A stretch of DNA of 42,871 bases, taken from assembly GCA_020638835.1 (NCBI GenBank), contig JACKHV010000012.1, positions 1 through 42,871 of the forward strand, read 5' to 3'. The notes below the pieces were generated by a model. That model worked only from the letters and a program-made list of their open reading frames with translations. It searched no databases and was not told the DNA's origin. Below are positions 32,971 through 40,674 of this stretch, one piece after another. The stretch's first letter is position 1; every line of letters starts with the position of its first letter. The translations under genes and the position numbers were made by a program. This DNA is from Planctomycetota bacterium (GTDB lineage Bacteria > Planctomycetota > UBA1135 > GCA-002686595).

Positions 32971-33705
32971 TCAGGAGCCGGCGGAGATCGGGGAACGCCG
33001 CCCGAGCTGCAGCGCGTCACCGAGCGGCGTGCGGCAGGGAGCGCCGGCGCCGTGGCGCATCCCGACGCGTTCGGGCGCCACGACGACGTGCGTCAGGCTG
33101 CGCGTCGCGGCGTCCGGTCGGTGCATGCAGACCGACAGCGGGCCGGGGCCTTCCGCGTGGCTCGCGTGGTACGCGAGGTGCGCGGCGCGCGGGTCGCCGC
33201 CGTGCGCCAGCTCGCGGTAGATCCGCGTGCGCGCACGCTCCGCGCCGGCGAGGTCGACGCTCGACGAGACGAGTGGAGCCCCGGGCGCGCGACTCTCTCT
33301 GCGCCGCGATCCGTCCCACTCGATCAGACGCGGTTCCGAGCCGGACTCGAGCGCGAGCAGTCGGAAGCCTCGGTGACGCGCGAGTTCGTCGACCGGCGTG
33401 CGCGCGGAGACTTCGTCGAGGCTCTTGCAGTCCGCGAGCGCGAGGACCAACAAGCCCCGGCTGCGCGCGAGTTCCGCCGAGAGCACGTCCTGCGCCTGGT
33501 AGTTGTTCAGCAAGCAGAGCGCGACGCCGAACTCGTTCACCGAGATCCAGGTTCCGCCCGCGTCGCCGTCGCGCGGGGCGAGGAAGCGCGTGCCGTGCTG
33601 TTCGTACTCGCGCGGGACGTGCTCACCGAGGCGCAAGCGGTGTTCGTCGCGGTTGCTGAAGAGCTCGAAGCCTTCCGAGCTCGCGAACCAGGTCACCGTG
33701 CACAC
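32971..33705 (-). CDS. NRDE/TANGO2-family protein
   Basis: 244 residues from a GTG at 33705. This start makes the protein begin Met-Cys-Thr-Val-Thr-Trp, as in the family, where Cys2 follows the initiator and may act as an N-terminal nucleophile (Ntn-hydrolase-like). The name-giving Asn18-Arg-Asp-Glu21 is in 'FELFSNRDEHRLR'. 'GGTWISVNEFGVALCLLNNY' and the C-terminal 'SLTHVVVAPERV' also fit the family. The start lies 13 bases inside the DinB-like gene, and the stop is 11 bp before the TTG of the fusion gene. TANGO2 relatives are linked to membrane and lipid or heme handling, but the bacterial function is unknown. Confidence 0.88.
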   Translation of the reverse strand: MCTVTWFASSEGFELFSNRDEHRLRLGEHVPREYEQHGTRFLAPRDGDAGGTWISVNEFGVALCLLNNYQAQDVLSAELARSRGLLVLALADCKSLDEVSARTPVDELARHRGFRLLALESGSEPRLIEWDGSRRRESRAPGAPLVSSSVDLAGAERARTRIYRELAHGGDPRAAHLAYHASHAEGPGPLSVCMHRPDAATRSLTHVVVAPERVGMRHGAGAPCRTPLGDALQLGRRSPISAGS

Positions 33706-34223
33706 GCGCCCGTTTCCTCCCAGTAGCGCAGCGTCGACGGCGCGACGCCGAACCCGCGACCCGGATCGTGACCCACCGAGCGCAGGATCACGGCGATCAG
33801 CGCGTAGTGGTGCACGGTATGACTGGCGAGCACCTGCAGCTCGCGCTCGACACTCGAGAACGCCCAATGACCCTTGTCGCCGGTACCGGCATCGGACTGC
33901 ACCTCGAGGCGCATTCCCTCGGGGCCTTCGCCGAAGGCCTGCAGCGCCCTCTCGATGCTCTCCATCTCCACGATCGCGTGCGCGCGGTCGGACTCGATCC
34001 GCGGATCGCGTTCGCGCTTGTCGTAGTCGACCTTCCCGCTGTACACGCCTCCGAGGAAGCGCTGGTAGAAGTCGATGCAGTGGCGCATGTGGCTGCCGAC
34101 GCAGGAGTCGGAGATGCGCGCGTCGGCGTGTACGTAGAGCTCGTCGTCGATCGAGGAGAGCAGGTCGACGCCCTGCTGCAGGAGGCGGACGTTGTCGAGG
34201 CTGAGCGTGTGTCTGGCGGTCAT
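33693..34223 (-). CDS. DinB-like four-helix protein
   Basis: 176 residues; the ATG at 34223 overlaps the acyltransferase stop as ATGA, which decides the start over a GTG four codons upstream. The DinB/YfiT-type helical bundle is suggested by the histidines 'CVGSHMRHCIDFYQRFL' and 'LASHTVHHYALIAVIL', where the family binds a divalent metal with three His. DinB-fold enzymes include thiol- and metal-dependent transferases, so the substrate cannot be read from sequence. The gene sits inside the lipid operon, tightly coupled on both sides. Confidence 0.82.
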   Translation of the reverse strand: MTARHTLSLDNVRLLQQGVDLLSSIDDELYVHADARISDSCVGSHMRHCIDFYQRFLGGVYSGKVDYDKRERDPRIESDRAHAIVEMESIERALQAFGEGPEGMRLEVQSDAGTGDKGHWAFSSVERELQVLASHTVHHYALIAVILRSVGHDPGRGFGVAPSTLRYWEETGACAR

Positions 34224-34972
34224 GAGGCTTCGCACTCAACCAGCGGCTCGAAAGCGCCGGCTACGGCTCGGTGGGTTCGGTCGGCGAGCGTCTTGCGGTC
34301 TGCGCCGTCGATGGCGACGGGACCGAAGGCGATCCGAGCTCGAATGCGGGGTAGGGTCAGGAGTCTCAGGAAGTGGTCGGCAAAGGTCATGTCACCCCAC
34401 CAAGCCACCGAGAGCCAAGCGGGAGTCGCCCCCGAAGGGACCTCGTAATGAAGGCTGGCCGTGTGCACCGGCAGACCGGCGCGCAAGGCCACTTCGAACA
34501 GGGACGTCTTGAATGGTAGGACCGTCGCTCCGCGACTGCTCGTGCCTTCGGGGAAGAACACCACCCCGCTGCCGCCTTCGAGCGCGCGCGCGACGGAGTC
34601 GAGGACTTCCGGGAGCTGGGACTTGCGAGTGCGCTCGACGAAGATCGTTCCGGTCGTGCGAGCCAGCAACCCGAGGACGGGCCAGCCGGCGATCTCGGAC
34701 TTCGCTACGAAGACGCAGTCGAGTTCGGACATCAACGTGAGAATGTCCAGGTAGGAGAGGTGGTTCGCGACGAGGACGAAGGGCGCCGCGGGGGGCTTGC
34801 CGCTCACCTCGATGCGCTCGCCGAGCAGGCGCGCGACGCAGCGCGCCCAAGCGCGGCGCAGTCCCCGACGGCCGCGGCCACCGACGAGGCCCTGGAGCAG
34901 GTACAGGCAGTAGGCCGGCAGAGTCAGCGTGCAGAGCCCCAACAGGCGCCAAAAGGCTCGGAGACCGCTCAT
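34220..34972 (-). CDS. 1-acyl-glycerol-3-phosphate-type acyltransferase (OlsA-like)
   Basis: 250 residues. PlsC-family motifs: 'ANHLSYLD' (His71-x4-Asp76), 'GTIFVER' (108-114) and 'FFPEGTSSRG' (139-148). An N-terminal hydrophobic helix (~8-30) anchors it to the inner face of the membrane. Because it follows the olsB-like gene by 14 bp, it is best read as OlsA, which O-acylates lyso-ornithine lipid to ornithine lipid. PlsC activity on lysophosphatidic acid is the alternative. Start at 34972 (ATG) from the position of the membrane helix. Confidence 0.88.
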   Translation of the reverse strand: MSGLRAFWRLLGLCTLTLPAYCLYLLQGLVGGRGRRGLRRAWARCVARLLGERIEVSGKPPAAPFVLVANHLSYLDILTLMSELDCVFVAKSEIAGWPVLGLLARTTGTIFVERTRKSQLPEVLDSVARALEGGSGVVFFPEGTSSRGATVLPFKTSLFEVALRAGLPVHTASLHYEVPSGATPAWLSVAWWGDMTFADHFLRLLTLPRIRARIAFGPVAIDGADRKTLADRTHRAVAGAFEPLVECEAS

Positions 34973-34986
34973 GCACGCGCCGGGCT

Positions 34987-35787
34987 TCAGCCGGCGAAGC
35001 TCTGGAAGACCTTGGGGTCCATCGCCCCGGCGTCGAGCAGGGTGAGGAAGTCGATCGTGCCGAACTCGCGGTCGATCGCGGGGCGTCCGCAGATCTTGGC
35101 GCCGTGACGCAGGTAGATGCCGAAGAGCGGCGGGATCGTCACCGTGACGCCGGCGTGCGGGACCTCGGCGCACTCGAAGCCCGGGCGCGGGGCCAGGTCG
35201 TAGCGCTCGTGCAGGTGGCCGCCCGCCGCGAGCTGCGCGTAGGCGGCGTGACCTTCGGCGGGATCCTGGCTGGTCAGCGACGAGCAGCCGAACAGCAGCG
35301 ACTTGCGCGTGTGCACGACGTAGTTCGCAAGGCCGCGCCACAGGAGGAAGAGCGCGATGCGGTTGCGGTACTCCTTCGCGATGCAGGCACGGCCGAGCTC
35401 GATCGAGTTCTCGAGGACCTCGTCGCCGAAGCCGGAGAGGTCGAATTCGCCGTCGGAGTAGAAGCCCTCGGCTTCGCGTGCGCTCTCGGCGACTTGCATG
35501 CGGTACGTGCCGACGACTTCGCCGCTGTCGCGGTCGAGCACCATCAGGTGCTGGCACTGCGCGTCGAAGCGATCCACGTCGCGGCCGGAGTGGTGCGAGT
35601 CCGCGAGTCCCTCGTTCAACTCGAGGTTGAAGACGCGGTAGCGCAGCGCTTGGACCGCCTCGAGGTCGGACTCGTCGCGCGCGAAGCGCAGGCGCAGGTT
35701 GCCGAACGTCGTGTCGACGACCGGGATCCTCTCTTGGTGCGGCAGCGGTCGGGAAGGTTGGAGCTGGAGCGGCAAGGTAGCGGTCAT
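34987..35787 (-). CDS. Ornithine N-acyltransferase-like protein (OlsB-like, GNAT fold)
   Basis: 266 residues. OlsB transfers a 3-hydroxyacyl chain from acyl carrier protein to the alpha-amino group of ornithine, the first step of ornithine-lipid synthesis. Family features seen: 'VQALRYRVFNLELNEG' (45-60), 'DAQCQHLMVLDRDSGEVVGTYRM' (75-97), 'ELGRACIAKEYRN' (130-142), 'LLFGCSSLTSQDP' (164-176, cf. 'FGCASFPGTDP') and 'IPPLFGIYLRHGAKICGRPAIDREFGT' near the C-terminus. An olsA-like gene follows directly, as in many ornithine-lipid loci. Hemolysin-type N-acyltransferases of the same family with other amine acceptors remain possible. First gene of the five-gene operon. Confidence 0.85.
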   Translation of the reverse strand: MTATLPLQLQPSRPLPHQERIPVVDTTFGNLRLRFARDESDLEAVQALRYRVFNLELNEGLADSHHSGRDVDRFDAQCQHLMVLDRDSGEVVGTYRMQVAESAREAEGFYSDGEFDLSGFGDEVLENSIELGRACIAKEYRNRIALFLLWRGLANYVVHTRKSLLFGCSSLTSQDPAEGHAAYAQLAAGGHLHERYDLAPRPGFECAEVPHAGVTVTIPPLFGIYLRHGAKICGRPAIDREFGTIDFLTLLDAGAMDPKVFQSFAG

Positions 35788-35964
35788 GATACGGAGTTCG
35801 CCTCGGATACCGGGAGAGGGCGCCCGCCTACGTGGGTCGGCGCGGGAACGGGACCGCCCTTGTCCGGCACGAGGCTCCCCCGAGTTCGTGAAGCCGCGGT
35901 GCAGAACGGACGAAGCCCGCGAGACGCTCCAACCCGCGCCGGAGAGGGCTACACTTCGAGGGTC

Positions 35965-37404
35965 ATGAGCTCAGAACCGAAGAACCTCTCGCGTCGGCGC
36001 TTCCTGCACGCGACCGCCACCGGCCTGGCGGCCGCGGGCCTCCCGAACCGAGCCCCCGCCTTCCTGCAGGAGGGCAACCGCGAGCGCGACGTGATCCGCG
36101 TCGGCGTGATCGGCACGGGACGCCGCGGCCAGGACCACATGTGGGCCATGGGCTACTGGGATCCGAACGGCCCGGTGCGCGCGCGCAAGGCGCGGCAGCG
36201 TCCGCACGACCGCTTCGCCGAGGTCGAGATCGTCGCGGTCTGCGACACCTGGGACGAGAACCGGCGCATCGGTCTCGAGGCCGTGACCAAGCAGGGCGCG
36301 GCCTGCGCGGAGTACGTCGACTACCGCAAGATGCTCGCGGACGAGAACCTCGACGCCGTGGTGATCGCGACGCCCGACCACATGCACCAACCGGTCGCGA
36401 TGGCGGCGCTCGACGCGGGCTGCGACGTCTACGTCGAGAAGTGCATGACGAACTCGATCCCGGAGGCGCTCGCGCTCGCGGCGAAGCTCGAGGGATCGGA
36501 CCGCATCCTCCAGGCCGGCTTCCAGCACCACCAGGACCACATCTTCGGCCTCGCACGCAAGGCGATCGCGAACGGCGAGATCGGCAAGGTCCACATGGTG
36601 CAGACCTTCATGAACCGCGGCGGCGAGTCGGGCGCGTGGATCTTCCCCGAGGAGAAGCACGGCGGGCCGCCGCGCGAGTCGATCCACTGGGAAGCCTTCC
36701 TCGGCGGTGTCGCGCCTGAGGTCGAGTACGACCCGCGCCGCTACTTCGGCTGGCGCAAGTACTGGGACTACTCGACGGGCATCTCGGGCGACCTGTTCAG
36801 CCACAACCTGAACGCGGTGAACCACCTCACGGGCCTCGGCGTGCCGAAGTCGGTCGTTTCGTCGGGAGGCGTCTACTACTGGAAGGACGGACGCGAGACG
36901 CCGGACACCTACTCCTGCGTGATGGAGTTCCCGGACGACGACGTGTCGCTCACGTACCAGTGCATCCTGTCGAACTCGTACAACGGCCACGTGACGCGGA
37001 TCATGGGCGAGGACGGCACGATCGAGGTCGACTGGCGCCTGCGCATCTACGCCGACCGCTTCAGCACGAAGTACGCGGAAGAGCTGCAGAAGGGCACGAT
37101 CAAGCCCGACACGCCCTTCGTCGACGTGACCGACTCGGCCGGCGGGATGGTCGTCAACGCCGCGCCGTCGCAGCTGTGGCTCGGCGGCATGGGCGCGACG
37201 CTGACGACGCGGCCCGACGGCGAAGTGCGCGACACGACGCGCCTGCACCACGAGAACTTCTGGAGCTGCGTGCGCTCGCGGCAGCAACCCGACGCGAACG
37301 TGACGAAGGCGATGCCCGCGACGATCGGCGCGCACCTCGGGACGATCAGCTATCGCGAAGGGCGACGCGTCGGTTGGGACGCGGAGAAGCAGGCCGTCGT
37401 CTGA
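35965..37404 (+). CDS. Tat-exported Gfo/Idh/MocA-family oxidoreductase
   Basis: 479 residues; the ATG at 35965 starts a twin-arginine signal ('LSRRRFLHATATGLAAAG'). The Rossmann motif is 'IRVGVIGTGRRGQDHMW' and the second NAD-contact strand is 'DAVVIATPDHMHQPVAMAAL'. 'DVYVEKCMTNSIPEAL' replaces the usual Glu-Lys-Pro with Glu-Lys-Cys. The substrate domain includes 'HHQDHIFGLARKAI', 'DYSTGISGDLFSHNLNAVN' and 'HHENFWSCVRSRQ'. Members act on sugars or inositols with NAD(P); Tat export implies folding with the cofactor before transport, common in planctomycete paralogues. A -10-like TACACT (35950-35955) lies 9 nt before the ATG. Confidence 0.92.
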   Translation: MSSEPKNLSRRRFLHATATGLAAAGLPNRAPAFLQEGNRERDVIRVGVIGTGRRGQDHMWAMGYWDPNGPVRARKARQRPHDRFAEVEIVAVCDTWDENRRIGLEAVTKQGAACAEYVDYRKMLADENLDAVVIATPDHMHQPVAMAALDAGCDVYVEKCMTNSIPEALALAAKLEGSDRILQAGFQHHQDHIFGLARKAIANGEIGKVHMVQTFMNRGGESGAWIFPEEKHGGPPRESIHWEAFLGGVAPEVEYDPRRYFGWRKYWDYSTGISGDLFSHNLNAVNHLTGLGVPKSVVSSGGVYYWKDGRETPDTYSCVMEFPDDDVSLTYQCILSNSYNGHVTRIMGEDGTIEVDWRLRIYADRFSTKYAEELQKGTIKPDTPFVDVTDSAGGMVVNAAPSQLWLGGMGATLTTRPDGEVRDTTRLHHENFWSCVRSRQQPDANVTKAMPATIGAHLGTISYREGRRVGWDAEKQAVV

Positions 37405-37416
37405 GCTCCGCGCGGC

Positions 37417-38409
37417 TCACTCGTCGCCGACGACGAGCGCCGTGACTCCGGCGCCGCCCGTGGGTGTCGCGCCGGCCGCCGCGATCGCCGTGGCCCACGC
37501 GTCGCAGTCGAGCGCGCTCCTCCCCCGCGTCACCACGCTGCGGCGAACCTGCGGTACGTCCGCGCCGCTGCGCGGGTCGACGAGGTGCATGCCGGTCAGG
37601 TCCGCCGGGTCGAGCGAGGCCGGCGTCGCGCTCGAGGTGGCGGCGGCCTCGTCGCGGAGCCACCAACTCTCCTCCGCCGCACCGGCCGGCAAGCGGTAGC
37701 ACCACCCGCGGCCATCCGGGCCGGGTCCCCAGGCGACGATCGTCGACGAGCCGAGGTCGAGGCAGGCGTTCGTGACGCCCGCGGCGACGAGCTGCGCCTT
37801 CACGCGGTCCGCCGCCCAGCCCTTCGCGATCCCGGAGAGGTCGAGCCGCACGCCGGGGTGCAGGCGCTCGAGCCGCGGACCGTCCGGGGTCTCGACCAGC
37901 CGCACCCGATCGCAGCCGACCAGCTCCTCCGGGTCCGCCGCGAGCGGGATCGGTTCCCCGTAGTGCCCGCGCGCCGCGAGCAGGGCCCCCACCGTCGGGT
38001 CGAAGGCGCCGCCGCTCTCCCGGCAGAGGCGTTGGGCCGCGGCCACCAGCTCGGCCATCTCGGGCGACACCCGCCCACCCGCGGGGGGACCATCGTTCCA
38101 CCGCGACAGTTCGCTCCCGCTGTCCCACGGGTTCGCGATGTCCTCGAGGCGGGAAAGCTCGGCCATGGCCGCGCGCTGGGCGGAGCTCAGCTGCCCCCAG
38201 TCCCCCTCGAGCACCTGCAGCTCGACTTCGACCCCCAACGCGCGGCCGGAGAAGAGCAGCACGGCGGCTTCCTCGCCGGGAGGCGCCTCCGACGCGGCTC
38301 GCCCCGGGTCCCCCCCCGGCGGCGGCGGGCCCGATGCTTCGGAGGCCAGCCGGGCCTCGGAGCCCCCGCAGGAGGCGGCGAGCAGGAGCAGGGTCACGGC
38401 GCGGCACAT
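37417..38409 (-). CDS. apbE: FAD:protein FMN transferase-like lipoprotein (ApbE)
   Basis: 330 residues. Lipobox L-A-A-S-C (Cys14), then a Pro/Gly/Glu linker. ApbE moves FMN from FAD to a threonine of target flavoproteins such as Nqr/Rnf subunits. Visible landmarks: 'IANPWDSGSELSRWND', 'SGGAFDPTVGALL', 'LDLSGIAKGWAADRV', 'ACLDLGSSTIVAWGPG' and 'ALDCDAWATAIAAAG' (cf. 'ADALATA', metal-binding Asp). The FAD-contact Gly-Gly is changed to Gly-Ser-Ser, and the first part is shorter than usual, so activity should be tested. It converges with the oxidoreductase, 12 bp apart. A TAGGAT (38422 to 38417) ends 7 nt before the ATG. Confidence 0.87.
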   Translation of the reverse strand: MCRAVTLLLLAASCGGSEARLASEASGPPPPGGDPGRAASEAPPGEEAAVLLFSGRALGVEVELQVLEGDWGQLSSAQRAAMAELSRLEDIANPWDSGSELSRWNDGPPAGGRVSPEMAELVAAAQRLCRESGGAFDPTVGALLAARGHYGEPIPLAADPEELVGCDRVRLVETPDGPRLERLHPGVRLDLSGIAKGWAADRVKAQLVAAGVTNACLDLGSSTIVAWGPGPDGRGWCYRLPAGAAEESWWLRDEAAATSSATPASLDPADLTGMHLVDPRSGADVPQVRRSVVTRGRSALDCDAWATAIAAAGATPTGGAGVTALVVGDE

Positions 38410-38555
38410 GCCCCCGATCCTAACCCAGTCAGCCCGGCAGTCGGCCTCGCCGGCCCCACCTCCACGTCCCGACACTCCTGGCCCCGACGTATCTTTAACG
38501 GGGTGGTAGGATTGCGTGGGTCGGTGCCTCGCCGCAGCTCCTTCCCTCCACAGAC

Positions 38556-40454
38556 ATGATTCGCTCACTGCGCTCCCTCGGTGTGCTCACGGCCGTGTGG
38601 GCCGTCGCCGCCACCGGCTTGGCCGCCGGTCCGCAGAACGACTGGTCGAACCGCGACTTCGATGCGACCCGCGTCGCCGTGCGCGCTCCGCACGCGCCGT
38701 CGGTCGACGCGGAAGCCCTGCCCATCCCGGGCTGGTGGTTCGTTCCGAACCGCGGTGCCCAGACGGAGGCCGGCGCGGTCGACGCCGCCCTTGCCGAACT
38801 CGAACGCGGTGCAGGCTTCGCGACGCCCGTCCTGCTCGGCGAGCGGGGCGGTCCGGTGTTGCCGACGCCCGAACTGCTCGTCGGCCTCGCGCCGAACCTG
38901 CGCGGCGACGTCGCGCTCGAGTGGCTCGCCGAGCGCACCGCCGGTCGCGTCGAGGCGCGCTACCCGGAGGCGAACGTCTACCGCGTCGAGCTCGAGCTGC
39001 GCTCGGGGACCGAGGTGCTCGCGCTCTGCGACGACCTCGCACGCGCGCGCGAAGTGCGCTTCGCGGAACCCGACCTGATCACGAGCGGCGGCGGCAGCTC
39101 GGTCCCGAACGACCCCGAGTTCGTGAACCTCTGGGGCCTCGAGAACACCGGGCAGTTCAGCGGCGTCCCCGGAACGGACCTCGGCGCGCTGGACGCCTGG
39201 ACGCTCTCGACCGGCTCCGCGCAAGTTCCGGTGGTCGTGATCGACGTCGGCGTCGACTCCACGCACGCGGACCTGAACGTGCTCCCGGGCAAGGACTTCA
39301 CGAACGCACCCGCCGGGACCGGCGAACCGCTCAGCTCGTGCGACCTGCACGGCACGCTCGTCGCGGGGACGATCTGCGCTCGGAAGAGCAACGGGATCGG
39401 CGTCGTCGGCATCGCCCCCGACAGCCCCGTGATCTCGGCCCGCTGCTTCGTCGCGGTGACGCCGCTCTGCACCGGCGCCTGGTTCGCGCGCGTGAGCTGG
39501 ACGGCGGACGCGCTGCAGTGGTCGAACTCGCGCGGCTACCGCATCACGAACAACTCGAACTTCTACAACAACCCTTCGCTGACGGTGGAGGCGCTCTACG
39601 CGTCGACGCGCTCCGCCGGCATGGTGCACGTCGCGTCCTCGGGCAACTCCGGAGCGCAAGGCCTGACCTGGCCGGCACGCGTGAACGGCGTGATCAGCGT
39701 CGGCTCGTACAACTCGGCGGGCGCGCGCTCGAACTTCAGCAACTTCGGGCCCCAGCTCGACCTGATGGCGCCCGGTGAGCTGATCCGCACCACGGACCTG
39801 CCCGGTGCTCCCGGGCTCGATCCCGGTGACTACAAGTACACGGTCGGAACCTCGGTCGCCTCGCCCTACGTGGCGGGCGTCGCTGCCCTGCTCCTGTCGC
39901 GCGAACCGGGACTCTCCTCGACCGAAGTCGAAGCGCGCCTGATCGCGGGAGCGATCGACATGGACGCACCGGGCCGCGACGACTTGACGGGCTACGGTCG
40001 CATCTACGCGCCGGCAGTGCTCGTGCCCTGCGAGTCGCCGACCACGCTTTGCGACGCCGCGCTCAATTCCGTGGGCCGCGCCGCGAAGCTGTCCGCGAAC
40101 GGCGCCGCGAGCCTGAGCGGCGGAAGCCTGTCGCTGACGGTCACCGACGCGGTCCCCGGCGAGGTGGGCATCTTCTTCTACGGCCCCGAGATCACGCACC
40201 AGCCGTTCGGGAACGGCATGCTCTGCGTCGGCGCGGGGTCGCTCGGGCTCTTCCGCGTGGGTGGCCGCGTCCCGATCGACGCCCTCGGGCAAGTCCACGG
40301 CAGCTTCGACTTCGCGGACGCGCCGCTGTCGAGCGGGTCGGGCGAGTGGACGTTCGGCTCGAGCTGGACGGTGCAGTTCTACTACCGCGACCTCGCGGGC
40401 GGCGGCTCGGGCACCAACCTCTCGGAAGCGCTGCGCCTCACCGTCTGCCCCTAG
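38556..40454 (+). CDS. Secreted subtilisin-family (S8) serine protease
   Basis: 632 residues with a signal peptide cleaved near Ala24. A propeptide-like region (~30-175) precedes the catalytic domain. The triad is Asp230 ('VVVIDVGVDSTHADL'), His265 ('DLHGTLVAGTI') and Ser433 ('VGTSVASPYVAGVAALL'), with oxyanion Asn364 in 'VASSGNSG'. The C-terminal ~110 residues ('GIFFYGPEITHQPFGNGMLCVG' ... 'FQ/FYYRDLAGGGSGTNLSEALRLTVCP'-type, in pieces) form a beta-rich module that I know from many secreted proteins of deep-branching planctomycetes and a few other bacteria; its role is unknown. A TAGGAT at 38507-38512, with CCGACG 17 nt before it, may be the promoter. A hairpin terminator follows. Confidence 0.93.
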   Translation: MIRSLRSLGVLTAVWAVAATGLAAGPQNDWSNRDFDATRVAVRAPHAPSVDAEALPIPGWWFVPNRGAQTEAGAVDAALAELERGAGFATPVLLGERGGPVLPTPELLVGLAPNLRGDVALEWLAERTAGRVEARYPEANVYRVELELRSGTEVLALCDDLARAREVRFAEPDLITSGGGSSVPNDPEFVNLWGLENTGQFSGVPGTDLGALDAWTLSTGSAQVPVVVIDVGVDSTHADLNVLPGKDFTNAPAGTGEPLSSCDLHGTLVAGTICARKSNGIGVVGIAPDSPVISARCFVAVTPLCTGAWFARVSWTADALQWSNSRGYRITNNSNFYNNPSLTVEALYASTRSAGMVHVASSGNSGAQGLTWPARVNGVISVGSYNSAGARSNFSNFGPQLDLMAPGELIRTTDLPGAPGLDPGDYKYTVGTSVASPYVAGVAALLLSREPGLSSTEVEARLIAGAIDMDAPGRDDLTGYGRIYAPAVLVPCESPTTLCDAALNSVGRAAKLSANGAASLSGGSLSLTVTDAVPGEVGIFFYGPEITHQPFGNGMLCVGAGSLGLFRVGGRVPIDALGQVHGSFDFADAPLSSGSGEWTFGSSWTVQFYYRDLAGGGSGTNLSEALRLTVCP

Positions 40455-40519
40455 GCGCTCCGCGCAGCGCTTTCTCGCGCGTCCGCGTTCGATCCGGCGC
40501 GCGCTGCTCGTATCGACCC

Positions 40520-40550
40520 ACGAGGCCCGACCTGGCCAGGCGGGCCTCGT
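40520..40550 (+). terminator. Intrinsic terminator after the subtilase gene
   Basis: A perfect 10-bp stem (acgaggcccg 40520-40529, cgggcctcgt 40541-40550) encloses a loop that is itself palindromic (cctggccagg). It is followed by 'tccgtctt'. It lies 65 bp after the stop codon and 124 bp before the transketolase start. A TATACT hexamer (40623-40628) downstream of it is a candidate -10 box for the next gene. Confidence 0.78.
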
Positions 40551-40674
40551 TCCGTCTTGGGCGTCGCGCGCCTCCGCACAGATGGGGCGAATCCCCGGTC
40601 AGCGCAACCGCGACAGGGCCGCTATACTGCTCGCCCTTCTGACTCTCGGATCCCCTCCCTGCAGGCCCCCAGCG

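Noticed and set aside
30452..33220. A 922-codon plus-strand open frame opposite the three-domain fusion.
   Set aside because: All recognisable motifs are on the minus strand. The plus frame is Glu/Arg/Ala repeats of the shadow type.
22347..40581. A 16-nt exact repeat (gcgcgcctccgcacag) at 22347-22362 and 40566-40581.
   Set aside because: Both copies lie in or near gene ends, but in very G+C-rich DNA a match of this length between two points in 43 kb may be chance. No structure or further copies support it.
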